Shown piece after piece: positions 1 through 8,699 of a stretch of 56,108 nucleotides of DNA. Positions within the stretch are counted from its first letter, which is position 1. The number at the start of each line of letters is the position of its first letter. The DNA comes from Erythrobacteraceae bacterium CCH12-C2 (GTDB lineage: Bacteria > Pseudomonadota > Alphaproteobacteria > Sphingomonadales > Sphingomonadaceae), in NCBI GenBank assembly GCA_001556995.1, contig LSKF01000013.1, positions 1 through 56,108 on the forward strand, given 5' to 3'. A program made the position numbers and the translations under genes. The notes beneath the pieces are model-generated. The model saw nothing but the letters and a program-made list of their open reading frames with translations, searched no databases and was not told where the DNA came from.

Positions 1-2035
1 TCTCGCCAGCAGCGAGGAACTGGTAGGCAGCGACCGTGGGATCGAACGTGTAGGTCCCATTGGCCGCCAGCGTCAGACCAGCCACCGGAGTATCCAGCGT
101 ATAGGTCAGAACGTCGGTCGTATCGACATCGCTGTCGTTGGTCCGCATCGACCCAGTCACCACCGCGCCGTCTTCGGTCGCCGCAGCCACATCAGCCACC
201 GCAACCGGAACGTCGTTCGTGCCAGTCACCGTGATCGTCAGCGTCGACGGAACAACACCGCCGTTGCCATCGCTCACCGTGACGTTGGCCGTAACGACTT
301 GCGTCTGACCAGCAGCAAGGCTCTGGTAGGCAGCATTGCTCGGATCGAAGCTGTACGTGCCGTTGGCATTGAGCGTCAGACCAGCCACCGGAGCATCCAG
401 CGTGTAGGTCAGAACGTCGGTTGCATCGACATCGCTGTCGTTGGTCCGCATCGAACCGGTCACCACCGCGCCGTCTTCGGTCGCCGCAGCAACATCAGCC
501 ACCGCAACCGGAACGTCGTTCGTGCCAGTAACAGTGATCGTCAGCGTCGAAGTCGCCGTGCCACCGTTGCCATCGCTGACAGTGTAGTTGGCCACAACAA
601 CCTGCGTCTGGCCAGCAGCCAGCGATTGATAGGCCGCATTCGACGGATCGAAGCTGTAGCTGCCGCTAGGATTCAACGTGAGACCCGCCACCGGCGCATT
701 CAGGGCATAGGTCAGCACAGCGCCATTATCGATATCGCTGTCGTTGGTCGCAACCGAACCTGTCACGGCCGCTGCATCCTCGGTCGCCACTGCCACATCA
801 GCCACCGCAACCGGGGCATCATTTGTGCCGGTCACCGTGATGATCAGGGTCGTGATCGCCGAAGCACCGTTTTCGTCCGTCACGGTGTAACCCGCCACGA
901 CGTTGATGGTTTCGCCAACAGCCAGCGACTGGTACGCTGCGTTCGACGGGTCGAAGCTGTACGTTCCGTTGGGGTTCAGCGTGAGACCTGCGACCGGTGC
1001 GTTGAGGGTGTAGGTCAGCACCGCGCCCGTGTCTACGTCGCTATCGTTGGCTGCCACCGAACCGGTCACTACCGCTGCATCTTCGGTCGCAGTCGCAACA
1101 TCAGCCACCGCAACCGGCGCATCGTTGGTACCAGTCACCGTGATCGTCAGCGTCGTCGGCACAACCCCGCCGTTACCATCGCTCACGGTAATGTTCGCGA
1201 CGACCGCTTGGGTCTGACCAAGGGCCAGCGACTGATACGCCGCATTCTGCGGATCGAAGCTGTAGGTGCCATTGTTGTTGAGCAACAGGCCCGCCACCGG
1301 AGCATCAAGCGTGTAAGTCAGGACGTCAGTGGCGTCCACATCGCTATCGTTGGCCGCGACCGTGCCAGTTACCTGCGCCGCATCTTCAGTGGCAGTGGCC
1401 GTATCAGCCACCACAACCGGAAGGTCGTTCGTACCAGTCACCGTAAGAATCAGGGTCGAGGTCGCCGTGCCACCACGACCATCGCTGACGGTGTAGTTAG
1501 CTTCAACAACACGTGTCTGGCCAGCGGCGAGACTGTTGTATGCAGCATCCGCCGGATCGAAACTGTAGGATCCGTTGGCGTTAAGCGTGAGGCCAGCCAC
1601 CGGAGCATTCAACGCGTAGGTCAGCACATCATTCGCATCAACATCGCTGTCGTTAGTCGCCACCGAGCCCGTCACCGCCGCAGAGCCTTCGGTCGCAGTC
1701 GCCACATCAGCCACTGCAACCGGAATGTCATTCGTACCGGTGACAGTAATCGTCAGAGTCGAGGTTGCAGTGCCGCCACGACCATCGCTGACCGTGTAGT
1801 TGGCGACAACCACCTGTGTCTGCCCGGCGGAAAGATTGTTGTAGGCCGCATTCGCCGGATCGAAACTGTAGGTTCCGTTGGCGTTGAGCGTCAGGCCGGC
1901 GACCGGAGCATTCAGCGCGTACGTCAACACATCATTCGTGTCGACATCGCTGTCATTGGTCCGAACCGAACCCGTCACCGCAGCAGCGCCCTCAGTCGCA
2001 GCAGCCACATCAGCAACTGCAACCGGCAGGTCATT
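1..2035 (-). repeat. Tandem 303-bp repeats inside the adhesin gene
   Basis: Equivalent bases recur at 231, 534, 837, 1140, 1443, 1746 and 2049, a spacing of exactly 303 bp (101 codons), so six full intervals are visible plus a partial unit at the edge. Neighbouring units are very similar in DNA, including at silent positions, which suggests recent duplication or conversion. The first unit (2341 to 2036) is 306 bp and diverged. Confidence 0.92.
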
Positions 2036-2911
2036 GGTACCCGTCACGGTCAGGGTAACGGTGCCCGTGTCTGACGCACCCTTGTTGTCGGTCACCGTGT
2101 AGCCAAAGGTCAAAACCTGGGTCTGACCAGCCGCAAGGCTGTTGTAGGCCGCATTGTTGCTGTCAAAGGTAACCGCACCGTTCGAGGCGAGCGAAACGCC
2201 AGCCGGCAGCGTGCCATTGGCGGCAAACGTAAGCGTGTTCTTCCGGTTAGGGTCAGTGTCGTTGGTCGCAACCGAGAAATTGCCGGTGCCCGAACCTTCA
2301 TTCGCAGCGAAAGTATCGTCAACCGCTACCGGCGGCTTGTTGCTGGCACCGCCCGCAACGAGAGCGACCGTGCCGCCAATGGCAGCGAGACCCAGAACGC
2401 CGAGAAGAACGGGCGATACGCCGCCATCTTCATCACCGTCATCCTGAAGCGCGCTTTCCTCGCCTTCTAAGGGCCTCGAAACGCGGGCGACAGCCTTGGC
2501 CGCGCCATCAATACCTTCAATCACTTCAGCGATTACGTCGAGACCGGCAGTTACCGAGCCTGCCGCCGCGGCGGGCTCTTCTTCAGCCGCTGCGGCATCC
2601 GCAGCCCCATCTTCGAGCTCTTCAGCCGCGGCCTCGTCACGCTCCTTGCGCGCATCATCGCGCTGCTGCACCAGCTTATCGAGACCTGACTCCTCTGCCG
2701 CAGGGCCAACCCCAGCGGCAGCATCTACAATGCCAGCACCATGTGCGGCAGCCAGATTTTGCTTCGCCTCATTCACCAATTCATTGGGTGCCGAAGATGC
2801 AGAACCTTGGTGATTAGCGGCCTCAGACGTGGCATCGGCGCGCTCGGCCCCAAGAGGTTCGTCACGCTCTGTGTTACCCGAAAATTGAGCTGATTCAAAA
2901 CGCTCTGTCAC
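1..2911 (-). CDS. Giant cadherin/VCBS-like repeat adhesin, N-terminal part (3' end beyond window)
   Basis: The reading frame is open from a GTG at 2911 to the left edge, giving 970 residues with no stop. An AGGGGA-type ribosome site sits just upstream. Residues 1-160 are Ala/Glu/Asp-rich with no classical signal peptide. Residues about 162-186 form one hydrophobic, Gly-rich segment after an acidic stretch. From residue 191 there is one 102-residue Ig/cadherin-like unit, then units of exactly 101 residues. Each unit carries an NDSDVD-type acidic motif, a YSFDP-type strand and a VTGTND linker, typical of the VCBS/cadherin-like repeats of surface adhesins. The family is usually exported by type I secretion through a C-terminal signal, which lies outside the window. 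Adhesion is inferred; the partner and anchoring are not visible. No secretion genes lie on the right side. Confidence 0.85.
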   Translation of the reverse strand, partial: MTERFESAQFSGNTERDEPLGAERADATSEAANHQGSASSAPNELVNEAKQNLAAAHGAGIVDAAAGVGPAAEESGLDKLVQQRDDARKERDEAAAEELEDGAADAAAAEEEPAAAAGSVTAGLDVIAEVIEGIDGAAKAVARVSRPLEGEESALQDDGDEDGGVSPVLLGVLGLAAIGGTVALVAGGASNKPPVAVDDTFAANEGSGTGNFSVATNDTDPNRKNTLTFAANGTLPAGVSLASNGAVTFDSNNAAYNSLAAGQTQVLTFGYTVTDNKGASDTGTVTLTVTGTNDLPVAVADVAAATEGAAAVTGSVRTNDSDVDTNDVLTYALNAPVAGLTLNANGTYSFDPANAAYNNLSAGQTQVVVANYTVSDGRGGTATSTLTITVTGTNDIPVAVADVATATEGSAAVTGSVATNDSDVDANDVLTYALNAPVAGLTLNANGSYSFDPADAAYNSLAAGQTRVVEANYTVSDGRGGTATSTLILTVTGTNDLPVVVADTATATEDAAQVTGTVAANDSDVDATDVLTYTLDAPVAGLLLNNNGTYSFDPQNAAYQSLALGQTQAVVANITVSDGNGGVVPTTLTITVTGTNDAPVAVADVATATEDAAVVTGSVAANDSDVDTGAVLTYTLNAPVAGLTLNPNGTYSFDPSNAAYQSLAVGETINVVAGYTVTDENGASAITTLIITVTGTNDAPVAVADVAVATEDAAAVTGSVATNDSDIDNGAVLTYALNAPVAGLTLNPSGSYSFDPSNAAYQSLAAGQTQVVVANYTVSDGNGGTATSTLTITVTGTNDVPVAVADVAAATEDGAVVTGSMRTNDSDVDATDVLTYTLDAPVAGLTLNANGTYSFDPSNAAYQSLAAGQTQVVTANVTVSDGNGGVVPSTLTITVTGTNDVPVAVADVAAATEDGAVVTGSMRTNDSDVDTTDVLTYTLDTPVAGLTLAANGTYTFDPTVAAYQFLAAGE

Positions 2912-3302
2912 GCAAGTTCCCCTTATGTATCAAGCTGGCGCACCATCAAGGCGCGTTTCATCCCCCCAAAAGCACATAACCGATGCGCATCGCAAGAAAA
3001 AATCTTCCTTTGAAAATTTGTATCCACGTTTGTGCGGCGCAAATGCCACTCAGGACGGATTGGTTGATCTACCACAGGAGGTATCCTTGTCGCAAAAAGG
3101 TAACAATCCAGTGGTGATTTTGCCCAGCCAATTGGCTTTGCCGAGTTTCGAAAAACATGCGAAAGCCGTATGATCGGGTGCCGTGATACCTTGCATCTCT
3201 GAATCCCCCACATGGATGACAGTCCTTGTGGGAGGCGGCTTGATTTGACCCAGATGAAGCGCCAGGCACTGTCCCTTGACCTCCCAGCGCATGCCAGGGT
3301 GT
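2912..3302. other. 391-bp non-coding gap upstream of the adhesin
   Basis: No convincing gene is visible. Short frames on both strands give Arg/Cys-rich translations without family resemblance. The part next to the adhesin (about 2990-3050) is clearly more A/T-rich than the rest of the window, as expected for a promoter and leader of the minus-strand adhesin. I cannot assign a specific -35/-10 pair. Confidence 0.5.
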
Positions 3303-4262
3303 TCACCGCGCTACGAGATACAAAGTGTAGGCGCAGTATGATACCAGCAGAACCCCGCCCTCAATGCGTGACAGCTTCCAACCGCTGCGCAATTGGACAA
3401 TCAGCAGCGCAGTAACCGCCAACATTACCCAAATATCGAAGCCAGCGATTTCGGCTGGGACCGGGATCGGCTTGATCACTGCCGTCATACCGAGAATGCC
3501 GAGGATATTATAGATGTTGGACCCCACGACATTGCCGAGGGCCACATCTTCATGCTTTCGGATCACTGCGATCACGCAGGCGATCAGTTCGGGCAAGCTT
3601 GTCCCTACCGCTACGACAGTGAGGCCGATGACACTCTCCGAAACCCCCGCGGAGCTCGCGAGCACCGTGGCACCGTCGACGAGCCAGCCCGCTCCGAAGA
3701 TCGCCAGAGCCAAACCCGCGACGATCATAGCGACGAGCACGACCATGCCCGTGCCCGGTGGAACAGGACGGTCTTCAGCTTCTTGCTCATGGCGAGCGCC
3801 TTCGGGGCATGGCGCCGCACTCTCGGACACATAGGCCCACCAAACATAACCGATGAGGCAAGCAAGCAAGCCGATCCCGATCATCGGTCCCATAAAGCCC
3901 GACAGAACGGCCGCGGTGCACAACAGGGCTGAACCGCCGAGCGCAATGGCATCGCGCGCAAAGGAAGCCGGGTTGACCCGCAGCGGCAGGATGAGTGCCG
4001 ATACGCTAAGGATGAAAAGGATGTTGGCAATGTTCGATCCGACAACATTGCCGATAGCGATCCCCGCTGACCCCGCCATTGCAGCCTGAACACTCGTAGC
4101 GAGCTCCGGCGTCGATGTGCCGAAGCCGACAATCGTGAGCCCCGCCAGCAGGGGAGAAATGCCAAGCTTTGCGGCCATGCCCACCGCGCCGCGCACCAGC
4201 AACTCTCCGCCCAACGCTAACAGGACGAGGCCACCGGCCACGAGCAGGATCGAATTGGTCAT
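3303..4262 (-). CDS. Calcium/sodium antiporter (CaCA family, YrbG-like)
   Basis: This 319-residue inner-membrane protein belongs to the Ca2+/cation antiporter family, which exchanges Ca2+ for Na+ or H+. Both signature alpha-repeats are present: GFGTSTPEL followed by GNVVGSNIAN in the first half, and VAVGTSLPEL followed by GNVVGSNIYN in the second. The Glu in each TS(T/L)PEL motif is the expected ion ligand. The halves are joined by a hydrophilic loop (about residues 145-170) rich in Glu and Pro, and there are about ten hydrophobic segments. Length matches the family. It stands alone on the minus strand. The neighbouring adhesin has acidic, possibly Ca2+-binding repeats, but a functional link is only speculation. 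Confidence 0.92.
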   Translation of the reverse strand: MTNSILLVAGGLVLLALGGELLVRGAVGMAAKLGISPLLAGLTIVGFGTSTPELATSVQAAMAGSAGIAIGNVVGSNIANILFILSVSALILPLRVNPASFARDAIALGGSALLCTAAVLSGFMGPMIGIGLLACLIGYVWWAYVSESAAPCPEGARHEQEAEDRPVPPGTGMVVLVAMIVAGLALAIFGAGWLVDGATVLASSAGVSESVIGLTVVAVGTSLPELIACVIAVIRKHEDVALGNVVGSNIYNILGILGMTAVIKPIPVPAEIAGFDIWVMLAVTALLIVQLRSGWKLSRIEGGVLLVSYCAYTLYLVAR

Positions 4263-4348
4263 CGCGGCACCCTCATCAAAGCTTCGGCGCTTGTCCTAGA
4301 GCGCTGGACGGCAGAAATGAAGACCCACAACCCGCTACTCTGCTGGTT

Positions 4349-5131
4349 CTAAACCGTGATCCCGCAAAACGCAGCAAGCGCTTGGTTGAAGGCTGCGGGT
4401 TGCTCGAAGTACGGCGAATGGCCCGTGCCCGGCAGCACCACTTGGCGAGCATTGGCGAAACGTGGGACCAGCCCTTCGAGCGCGGTGGGTGGCCAGATCG
4501 GGTCGTGCTCGCCTGAGATCATGAGCACCGGGGCGGTAATGGCGGAAAGCGCCTCGGGCGGGACGAGAACATCGGCCGCGAAGAGCCGCTCGGCCAAACG
4601 CGGGTCAGCAGCCGGATTGAACGCGCCCAACTGGCGATAGACCGAAGCCATGAGCGGCTGAGCGGCGATGAACGCCTCGGTCAGTCCCAGAGCCGCAGGA
4701 CCGCGCGTCCCCATGTGCTGGCGCGCCTCGGCAAAGGAGGCAAGGCCGGGAGGATGCGCGATCCCCGCCAGCGTGCAGCACAGCACCAGCGCCTCGACCC
4801 GATCAGGCCGCGCCAGCGCCAGCCGCACGCCGGTCCACCCGCCGAGCGACTGGCACACCACCTTTGCGCGGCTCGCCCCGGCGGCCGCGAGCACATCGGT
4901 AGCGGCAGCGATCATCTGCTCGGTGAGGTGATCAGGATCAGCCGCGCAGGATTCACCGAAGCCGGGCAGATCGTAAGCGATCACGTGATACCGAGGCGCA
5001 AAGGCGGCGAATTGCTGCCACCAGGCCGCGTGGTTGGCCCCGGCCCCATGGATGAACAGGAGGCTCGCCTCCCCCTCCCGCGGCTCTCCCAAAGCCGACC
5101 AGCGGATCCCGCCGACAAACCCTTCCATCAT
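4349..5131 (-). CDS. Alpha/beta hydrolase
   Basis: A protein of about 260 residues with the alpha/beta-hydrolase fold. The oxyanion strand motif FIHGAGANHAAWW is near residue 27, the nucleophile elbow reads CQSLGG (Ser near 95, with Cys at the first glycine position of GxSxG), the acid is in SGEHDPIWP and the histidine in GTGHSPYF. The enzyme is probably a cytosolic esterase, lactonase or C-C hydrolase; substrate unknown. Two ATGs (5131 and 5128) and a TTG (5134) lie together behind a GGGAG site, so the exact start is uncertain by one or two codons. A 16-bp palindrome at 5171-5186 may control it. Confidence 0.85.
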   Translation of the reverse strand: MMEGFVGGIRWSALGEPREGEASLLFIHGAGANHAAWWQQFAAFAPRYHVIAYDLPGFGESCAADPDHLTEQMIAAATDVLAAAGASRAKVVCQSLGGWTGVRLALARPDRVEALVLCCTLAGIAHPPGLASFAEARQHMGTRGPAALGLTEAFIAAQPLMASVYRQLGAFNPAADPRLAERLFAADVLVPPEALSAITAPVLMISGEHDPIWPPTALEGLVPRFANARQVVLPGTGHSPYFEQPAAFNQALAAFCGITV

Positions 5132-5170
5132 CAATCTCCCTTGCGCGCTGACCCCGATCCGGAGCGTAGA

Positions 5171-5186
5171 TGTAGCTATTGCTACA
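5171..5186. promoter_or_regulatory. Perfect 6-4-6 palindrome, candidate operator
   Basis: TGTAGC, four bases, GCTACA: a perfect inverted repeat about 40 bp upstream of the alpha/beta hydrolase and downstream of the glnA terminator. It has the size of a dimeric repressor site. No regulator gene is adjacent, so its reader is unknown. Confidence 0.4.
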
Positions 5187-5214
5187 CGACTTTAGCACGT
5201 TGTGCAGGGGGGCA

Positions 5215-5250
5215 AGAAAAAAGGGGCGGGAAGCCATCGCTTTCCGCCCC
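5215..5250 (-). terminator. Rho-independent terminator of glnA
   Basis: On the minus strand a GGGGCGG-rich 12-bp stem with a GATG loop (5223-5250, one mismatch) is followed by a run of six T (5222-5217). It lies 25 bp after the glnA stop codon. Confidence 0.88.
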
Positions 5251-5275
5251 TTCCGTCCTGATCCGCCGGTGCGGA

Positions 5276-6685
5276 TTACATCGAGTAATACATGTCGAAT
5301 TCGACCGGGCACGGGGTGGTTTCGGTGCGGATCACCTCTTCCCACTTCAATTCCATGTAGGCTTCGATCTGGTCCTTGGTGAAGACGTCGCCCTTCAGCA
5401 GGAACTCGTGGTCAGCCGCAAGGCTGTCCAGCGCCTCACGGAGCGAACCGCAGACGGTCGGCACTTCGGCGAGTTCGGCCGGCGGCAGATCGTAGAGGTT
5501 CTTGTCCATCGCCTCGCCCGGGTGGATCTTGTTCTCGATCCCGTCGAGACCCGCCATCAGCAGCGCCGAATAGGCAAGGTAGGGGTTGGCGAGCGCATCG
5601 GGGAAGCGGAACTCGACGCGCTTGGCCTTCTCACCCGCACCGTAAGGGATGCGGCACGAGGCCGAACGGTTGCGCGCTGAATAGGCCAGCAGCACCGGTG
5701 CCTCGAAGCCCGGCACCAGACGCTTGTAGCTGTTGGTGGTCGGGTTGGTGAAGGCATTGAGCGCCTTGGCGTGCTTGATCACGCCGCCGATGTAGTAGAG
5801 GCACATTTCCGACAGGCCGGCATATTCATTGCCCGCGAAGAGCGGCTTGCCGTCCTTCCAGATCGACATGTGGGTGTGCATGCCCGAGCCGTTATCCGCC
5901 TTGATCGGCTTGGGCATGAAGGTCGCGGTTTTGCCGTAGGCGTGGGCGACCTGGTGCACGACATACTTGTAGATCTGCATGCGGTCAGCGGTCTGCACCA
6001 GCGTGCCGAAGGTCAGGCCCAGCTCGTGCTGCGCCGCGGCGACTTCGTGGTGGTGCTTGTCGCAGGGCAAGCCCATTTCGAGCATGGTCGAGACCATCTC
6101 GGCGCGGATGTCCACGGCGCTGTCAACCGGCGCGACCGGGAAGTAGCCGCCCTTGGCACGCGGGCGGTGGCCCATGTTGCCATTATCGTATTCCTTGGCG
6201 GTGTTGGTCGGCAGTTCAATATCGTCGATCGAGAAGCCCGAGCCGGCATAACCGTCTTCGAAGCGCACATCGTCGAACATGAAGAACTCGGCTTCGGGGC
6301 CCACATAGACCGTATCACCAAGGCCGGTCGACTTGAGGTAGGCTTCCGCGCGCTTGGCGGTGGTGCGCGGGTCGCGGCTGTACCAATCGCCGGTCGAAGG
6401 CTCGACGATGTCGCAGTTGATGATCAGCATCGGAGTGGCGCTGAAGGGATCGATCCAGGTCTCGGTGAGATCGGGCTTCAGGATCATGTCGCTTTCGTTG
6501 ATCGCCTTCCAACCGGCAATCGACGAGCCGTCGAACATCAGGCCGTCCTCAAGCTCATCCTCGCCCATGACGCTGGCGACCATGGTGAGGTGCTGCCACT
6601 TGCCCTTGGGATCGGTGAAGCGCAGATCGACCCACTCGATTTCCTCGTCCTTGATGAGCTTCAGGACGTCTTTTGCTTTCGACAT
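5276..6685 (-). CDS. glnA: Glutamine synthetase, type I
   Basis: This 469-residue cytosolic enzyme makes glutamine from glutamate, ammonia and ATP, and is dodecameric in this family. The N-terminal beta-grasp domain ([10 protein letters not shown] near residue 50) and the catalytic domain are complete, with the metal and ATP motifs EAEFF and HTHMSIW. The adenylylation tyrosine is present as NLYDLPP (Tyr398), so the enzyme is of the GSI-beta type, regulated by GlnE and P-II. It is the second gene of a glnB-glnA unit, 68 bp after glnB, with a GAAAGG ribosome site. A strong terminator follows. The start is well supported by the conserved [20 protein letters not shown] opening. Confidence 0.98.
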   Translation of the reverse strand: MSKAKDVLKLIKDEEIEWVDLRFTDPKGKWQHLTMVASVMGEDELEDGLMFDGSSIAGWKAINESDMILKPDLTETWIDPFSATPMLIINCDIVEPSTGDWYSRDPRTTAKRAEAYLKSTGLGDTVYVGPEAEFFMFDDVRFEDGYAGSGFSIDDIELPTNTAKEYDNGNMGHRPRAKGGYFPVAPVDSAVDIRAEMVSTMLEMGLPCDKHHHEVAAAQHELGLTFGTLVQTADRMQIYKYVVHQVAHAYGKTATFMPKPIKADNGSGMHTHMSIWKDGKPLFAGNEYAGLSEMCLYYIGGVIKHAKALNAFTNPTTNSYKRLVPGFEAPVLLAYSARNRSASCRIPYGAGEKAKRVEFRFPDALANPYLAYSALLMAGLDGIENKIHPGEAMDKNLYDLPPAELAEVPTVCGSLREALDSLAADHEFLLKGDVFTKDQIEAYMELKWEEVIRTETTPCPVEFDMYYSM

Positions 6686-6753
6686 TTGTGTAGTGCCTTT
6701 CGAGTATTATCTGGGCCGGCCCGTCTATGCGGCGGGCAGGAGAGGGTGGAAAA

Positions 6754-7194
<441 letters not shown>

Positions 7195-7241
7195 TCAAGG
7201 GAAGGGATGTCTTTCGCCGATGGACGGCGGTTAGCAAGATT

Positions 7242-7265
7242 ATGGTGCACTGCGCAATGGTGCAC
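7242..7265. promoter_or_regulatory. NtrC-like direct repeat upstream of glnB
   Basis: Two identical copies of ATGGTGCAC separated by TGCGCA. The half-site TGGTGCA/TGCACCA is that of NtrC. It lies about 100 bp upstream of the sigma-54 promoter, the usual enhancer position. The inverted pair TGCAC...GTGCA has a 9-bp spacer rather than the 7 bp common in enteric NtrC sites, so the assignment is an inference. Confidence 0.55.
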
Positions 7266-7311
7266 AGCATCTGATCGGGCTGTGCCTAAATTTTAAGCAC
7301 GGGCGCTCGGA

Positions 7312-8238
7312 TTAAAGGCGGAGCCCGGTGGTTTCCGGCAGGCCGCACATGATGTTGAGGTTCTGGATCGCTGCGCCGGAAGCACCCTTGCCGAGGTTGT
7401 CGAGCACCGCGACAAGGCGCGCGTGCCAGCCGCCTTCATTGCCAAACACACGGAGACTCATCGCGTCTGAAGGCGGCGCGGCGCGTTCGAGCAGGAGCTC
7501 GCCCACCGCGCCATCATTGGCGACAGAAATGACCTGAGAAGCTGCATAGAAGTCGCGCAGTGCGGTCCGCAGGTCATCGGCATGCGGTTGGCTTGTCATT
7601 GCTCCAAGATGCAGCGGCACTTCAACCACCATGCCCCGATAGGCTGGCACCACGGCGGGTGCAAATATGACCTCATGGTGCAGCCCAGCATGAAGCTTCA
7701 TCTCTGGCCGATGCTTGTGTGCCATGTCATAGCCATAGCCGCGAAACGCGGGCGCACCCTCGGCCTCGAACCGTGCGATCAGTGCGTTGCCCCCGCCCGA
7801 ATAGCCGCTCACCGCGTTGACGGTGTAGGGCCAGTCGGCGGGCAGCAGCCCAGCCCGCACCAAGGGCGCAACTAGCGCGAGAAAGCCCGTGGGGTAGCAC
7901 CCCGGATTGCTCACGAATTGGGCATTGGCGATGGCCTCATGCCCGATCAGTTCGGGAAAGCCATAGGTCCAGCCCTCCGCCACCCGGTGCGCGCTCGAGG
8001 CGTCGATGATGCGGGTGCCGGAGCCCTCCGCCAGCTTCACCGCCTCTTTCGCCGCGTCATCCGGCAGGCACAGGATCGCGATATCGGCGGCGCGCAATGC
8101 GTCGCGGCGGGCGGCTTCGTCCTTGCGCTGGGCGTCATCGAGCACGATCAGATCGAACTCATCGCGCCCTTGCAGCCGGTCGCGGATTTCAAGCCCGGTG
8201 GTGCCTGCTGCCCCGTCGATGAAGACCCGGTGCCCCAC
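7312..8238 (-). CDS. argC: N-acetyl-gamma-glutamyl-phosphate reductase, type 2
   Basis: A 308-residue NADPH-dependent enzyme of arginine synthesis that reduces N-acetylglutamyl phosphate to the semialdehyde. The N-terminus VFIDGAAGTTGLEI is the dinucleotide-binding loop. The catalytic cysteine is Cys114 in VSNPGCYPTG, and HKHRPEM carries conserved binding residues. The short length and the FIDGAAGTTG start mark the AGPR type-2 subfamily. I choose the GTG at 8238, four bases after the stop of the SH3 gene; longer frames add a basic, non-conserved extension. It is co-transcribed with the SH3 gene. Confidence 0.94.
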   Translation of the reverse strand: MGHRVFIDGAAGTTGLEIRDRLQGRDEFDLIVLDDAQRKDEAARRDALRAADIAILCLPDDAAKEAVKLAEGSGTRIIDASSAHRVAEGWTYGFPELIGHEAIANAQFVSNPGCYPTGFLALVAPLVRAGLLPADWPYTVNAVSGYSGGGNALIARFEAEGAPAFRGYGYDMAHKHRPEMKLHAGLHHEVIFAPAVVPAYRGMVVEVPLHLGAMTSQPHADDLRTALRDFYAASQVISVANDGAVGELLLERAAPPSDAMSLRVFGNEGGWHARLVAVLDNLGKGASGAAIQNLNIMCGLPETTGLRL

Positions 8239-8242
8239 CGCC

Positions 8243-8605
8243 TCAGCCGTCCACCGGAGCGAGTTCGCTCGCCCGGCACCAGCCGGCGGGGCCCTGCGGT
8301 CCCGGGCAGCCCCAGACCCATTCGCCCGCCACATCAAGCAGCTCGAACCGGCTTCCCGGTGCGAGGGTCGCAAACACCTCGGCGTCATCGCGCGGGTTCA
8401 GCCGCAACCCCGCGCCGCGCGTGCTCACCATGCGGACATGTGGGATCACGTAGTGCGCCGCCAGATGCGTCCCCGCCAGCGCGATATGCGCCAGATCGCC
8501 GCGCAGCGGCAGGCTGCCCGGCGCAGGCTTGTCCACCGGGCCCTTCAGACCCAGCACGCCCGCCGGCACGGCATATTCGGAAATGTCGCGCGTCGCGCCG
8601 GTCAT
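8243..8605 (-). CDS. Stand-alone bacterial SH3-domain protein
   Basis: A 120-residue protein with no signal peptide. Residues 30-60 (LRGDLAHIALAGTHLAAHYVIP) resemble the N-terminal region of NlpC/P60 (C40) peptidases found beside leucyl aminopeptidase in related genomes. Residues about 58-115 form a bacterial SH3-like domain (LRLNPRDDAEVFATLAPGSRFELLDV, then WVWGC and GWCRASEL). The NlpC/P60 catalytic Cys-His domain is absent; the frame stops at the end of the SH3 domain and argC begins 4 bp later. It is either a reduced relative of such peptidases or an independent adaptor. Function unknown. Confidence 0.75.
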   Translation of the reverse strand: MTGATRDISEYAVPAGVLGLKGPVDKPAPGSLPLRGDLAHIALAGTHLAAHYVIPHVRMVSTRGAGLRLNPRDDAEVFATLAPGSRFELLDVAGEWVWGCPGPQGPAGWCRASELAPVDG

Positions 8606-8699
8606 TGCTGTTCTAGTGGCCTTCTCGGATCGTGCCGCACTCTCTCCCCCAAGCGCGGCGTGGCAGGCCCGTTAGCGGGTCGCGGCCTAAGGGGCAAGC

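Noticed and set aside
1..2035. CRISPR array suggested by regular repeats
   Set aside because: The 303-bp period is coding, in frame, and has no short repeat-spacer structure.
299..2074. 591-codon plus-strand open frame opposite the adhesin repeats
   Set aside because: It is antisense to a clearly conserved repeat protein, its translation is Arg/His/Ile-rich and periodic only because the DNA is periodic, and it has no ribosome site.
2923..3306. 127-codon minus-strand frame in the gap upstream of the adhesin
   Set aside because: Composition is unlike neighbouring genes, there is no family resemblance, and it would leave no room for the adhesin promoter.
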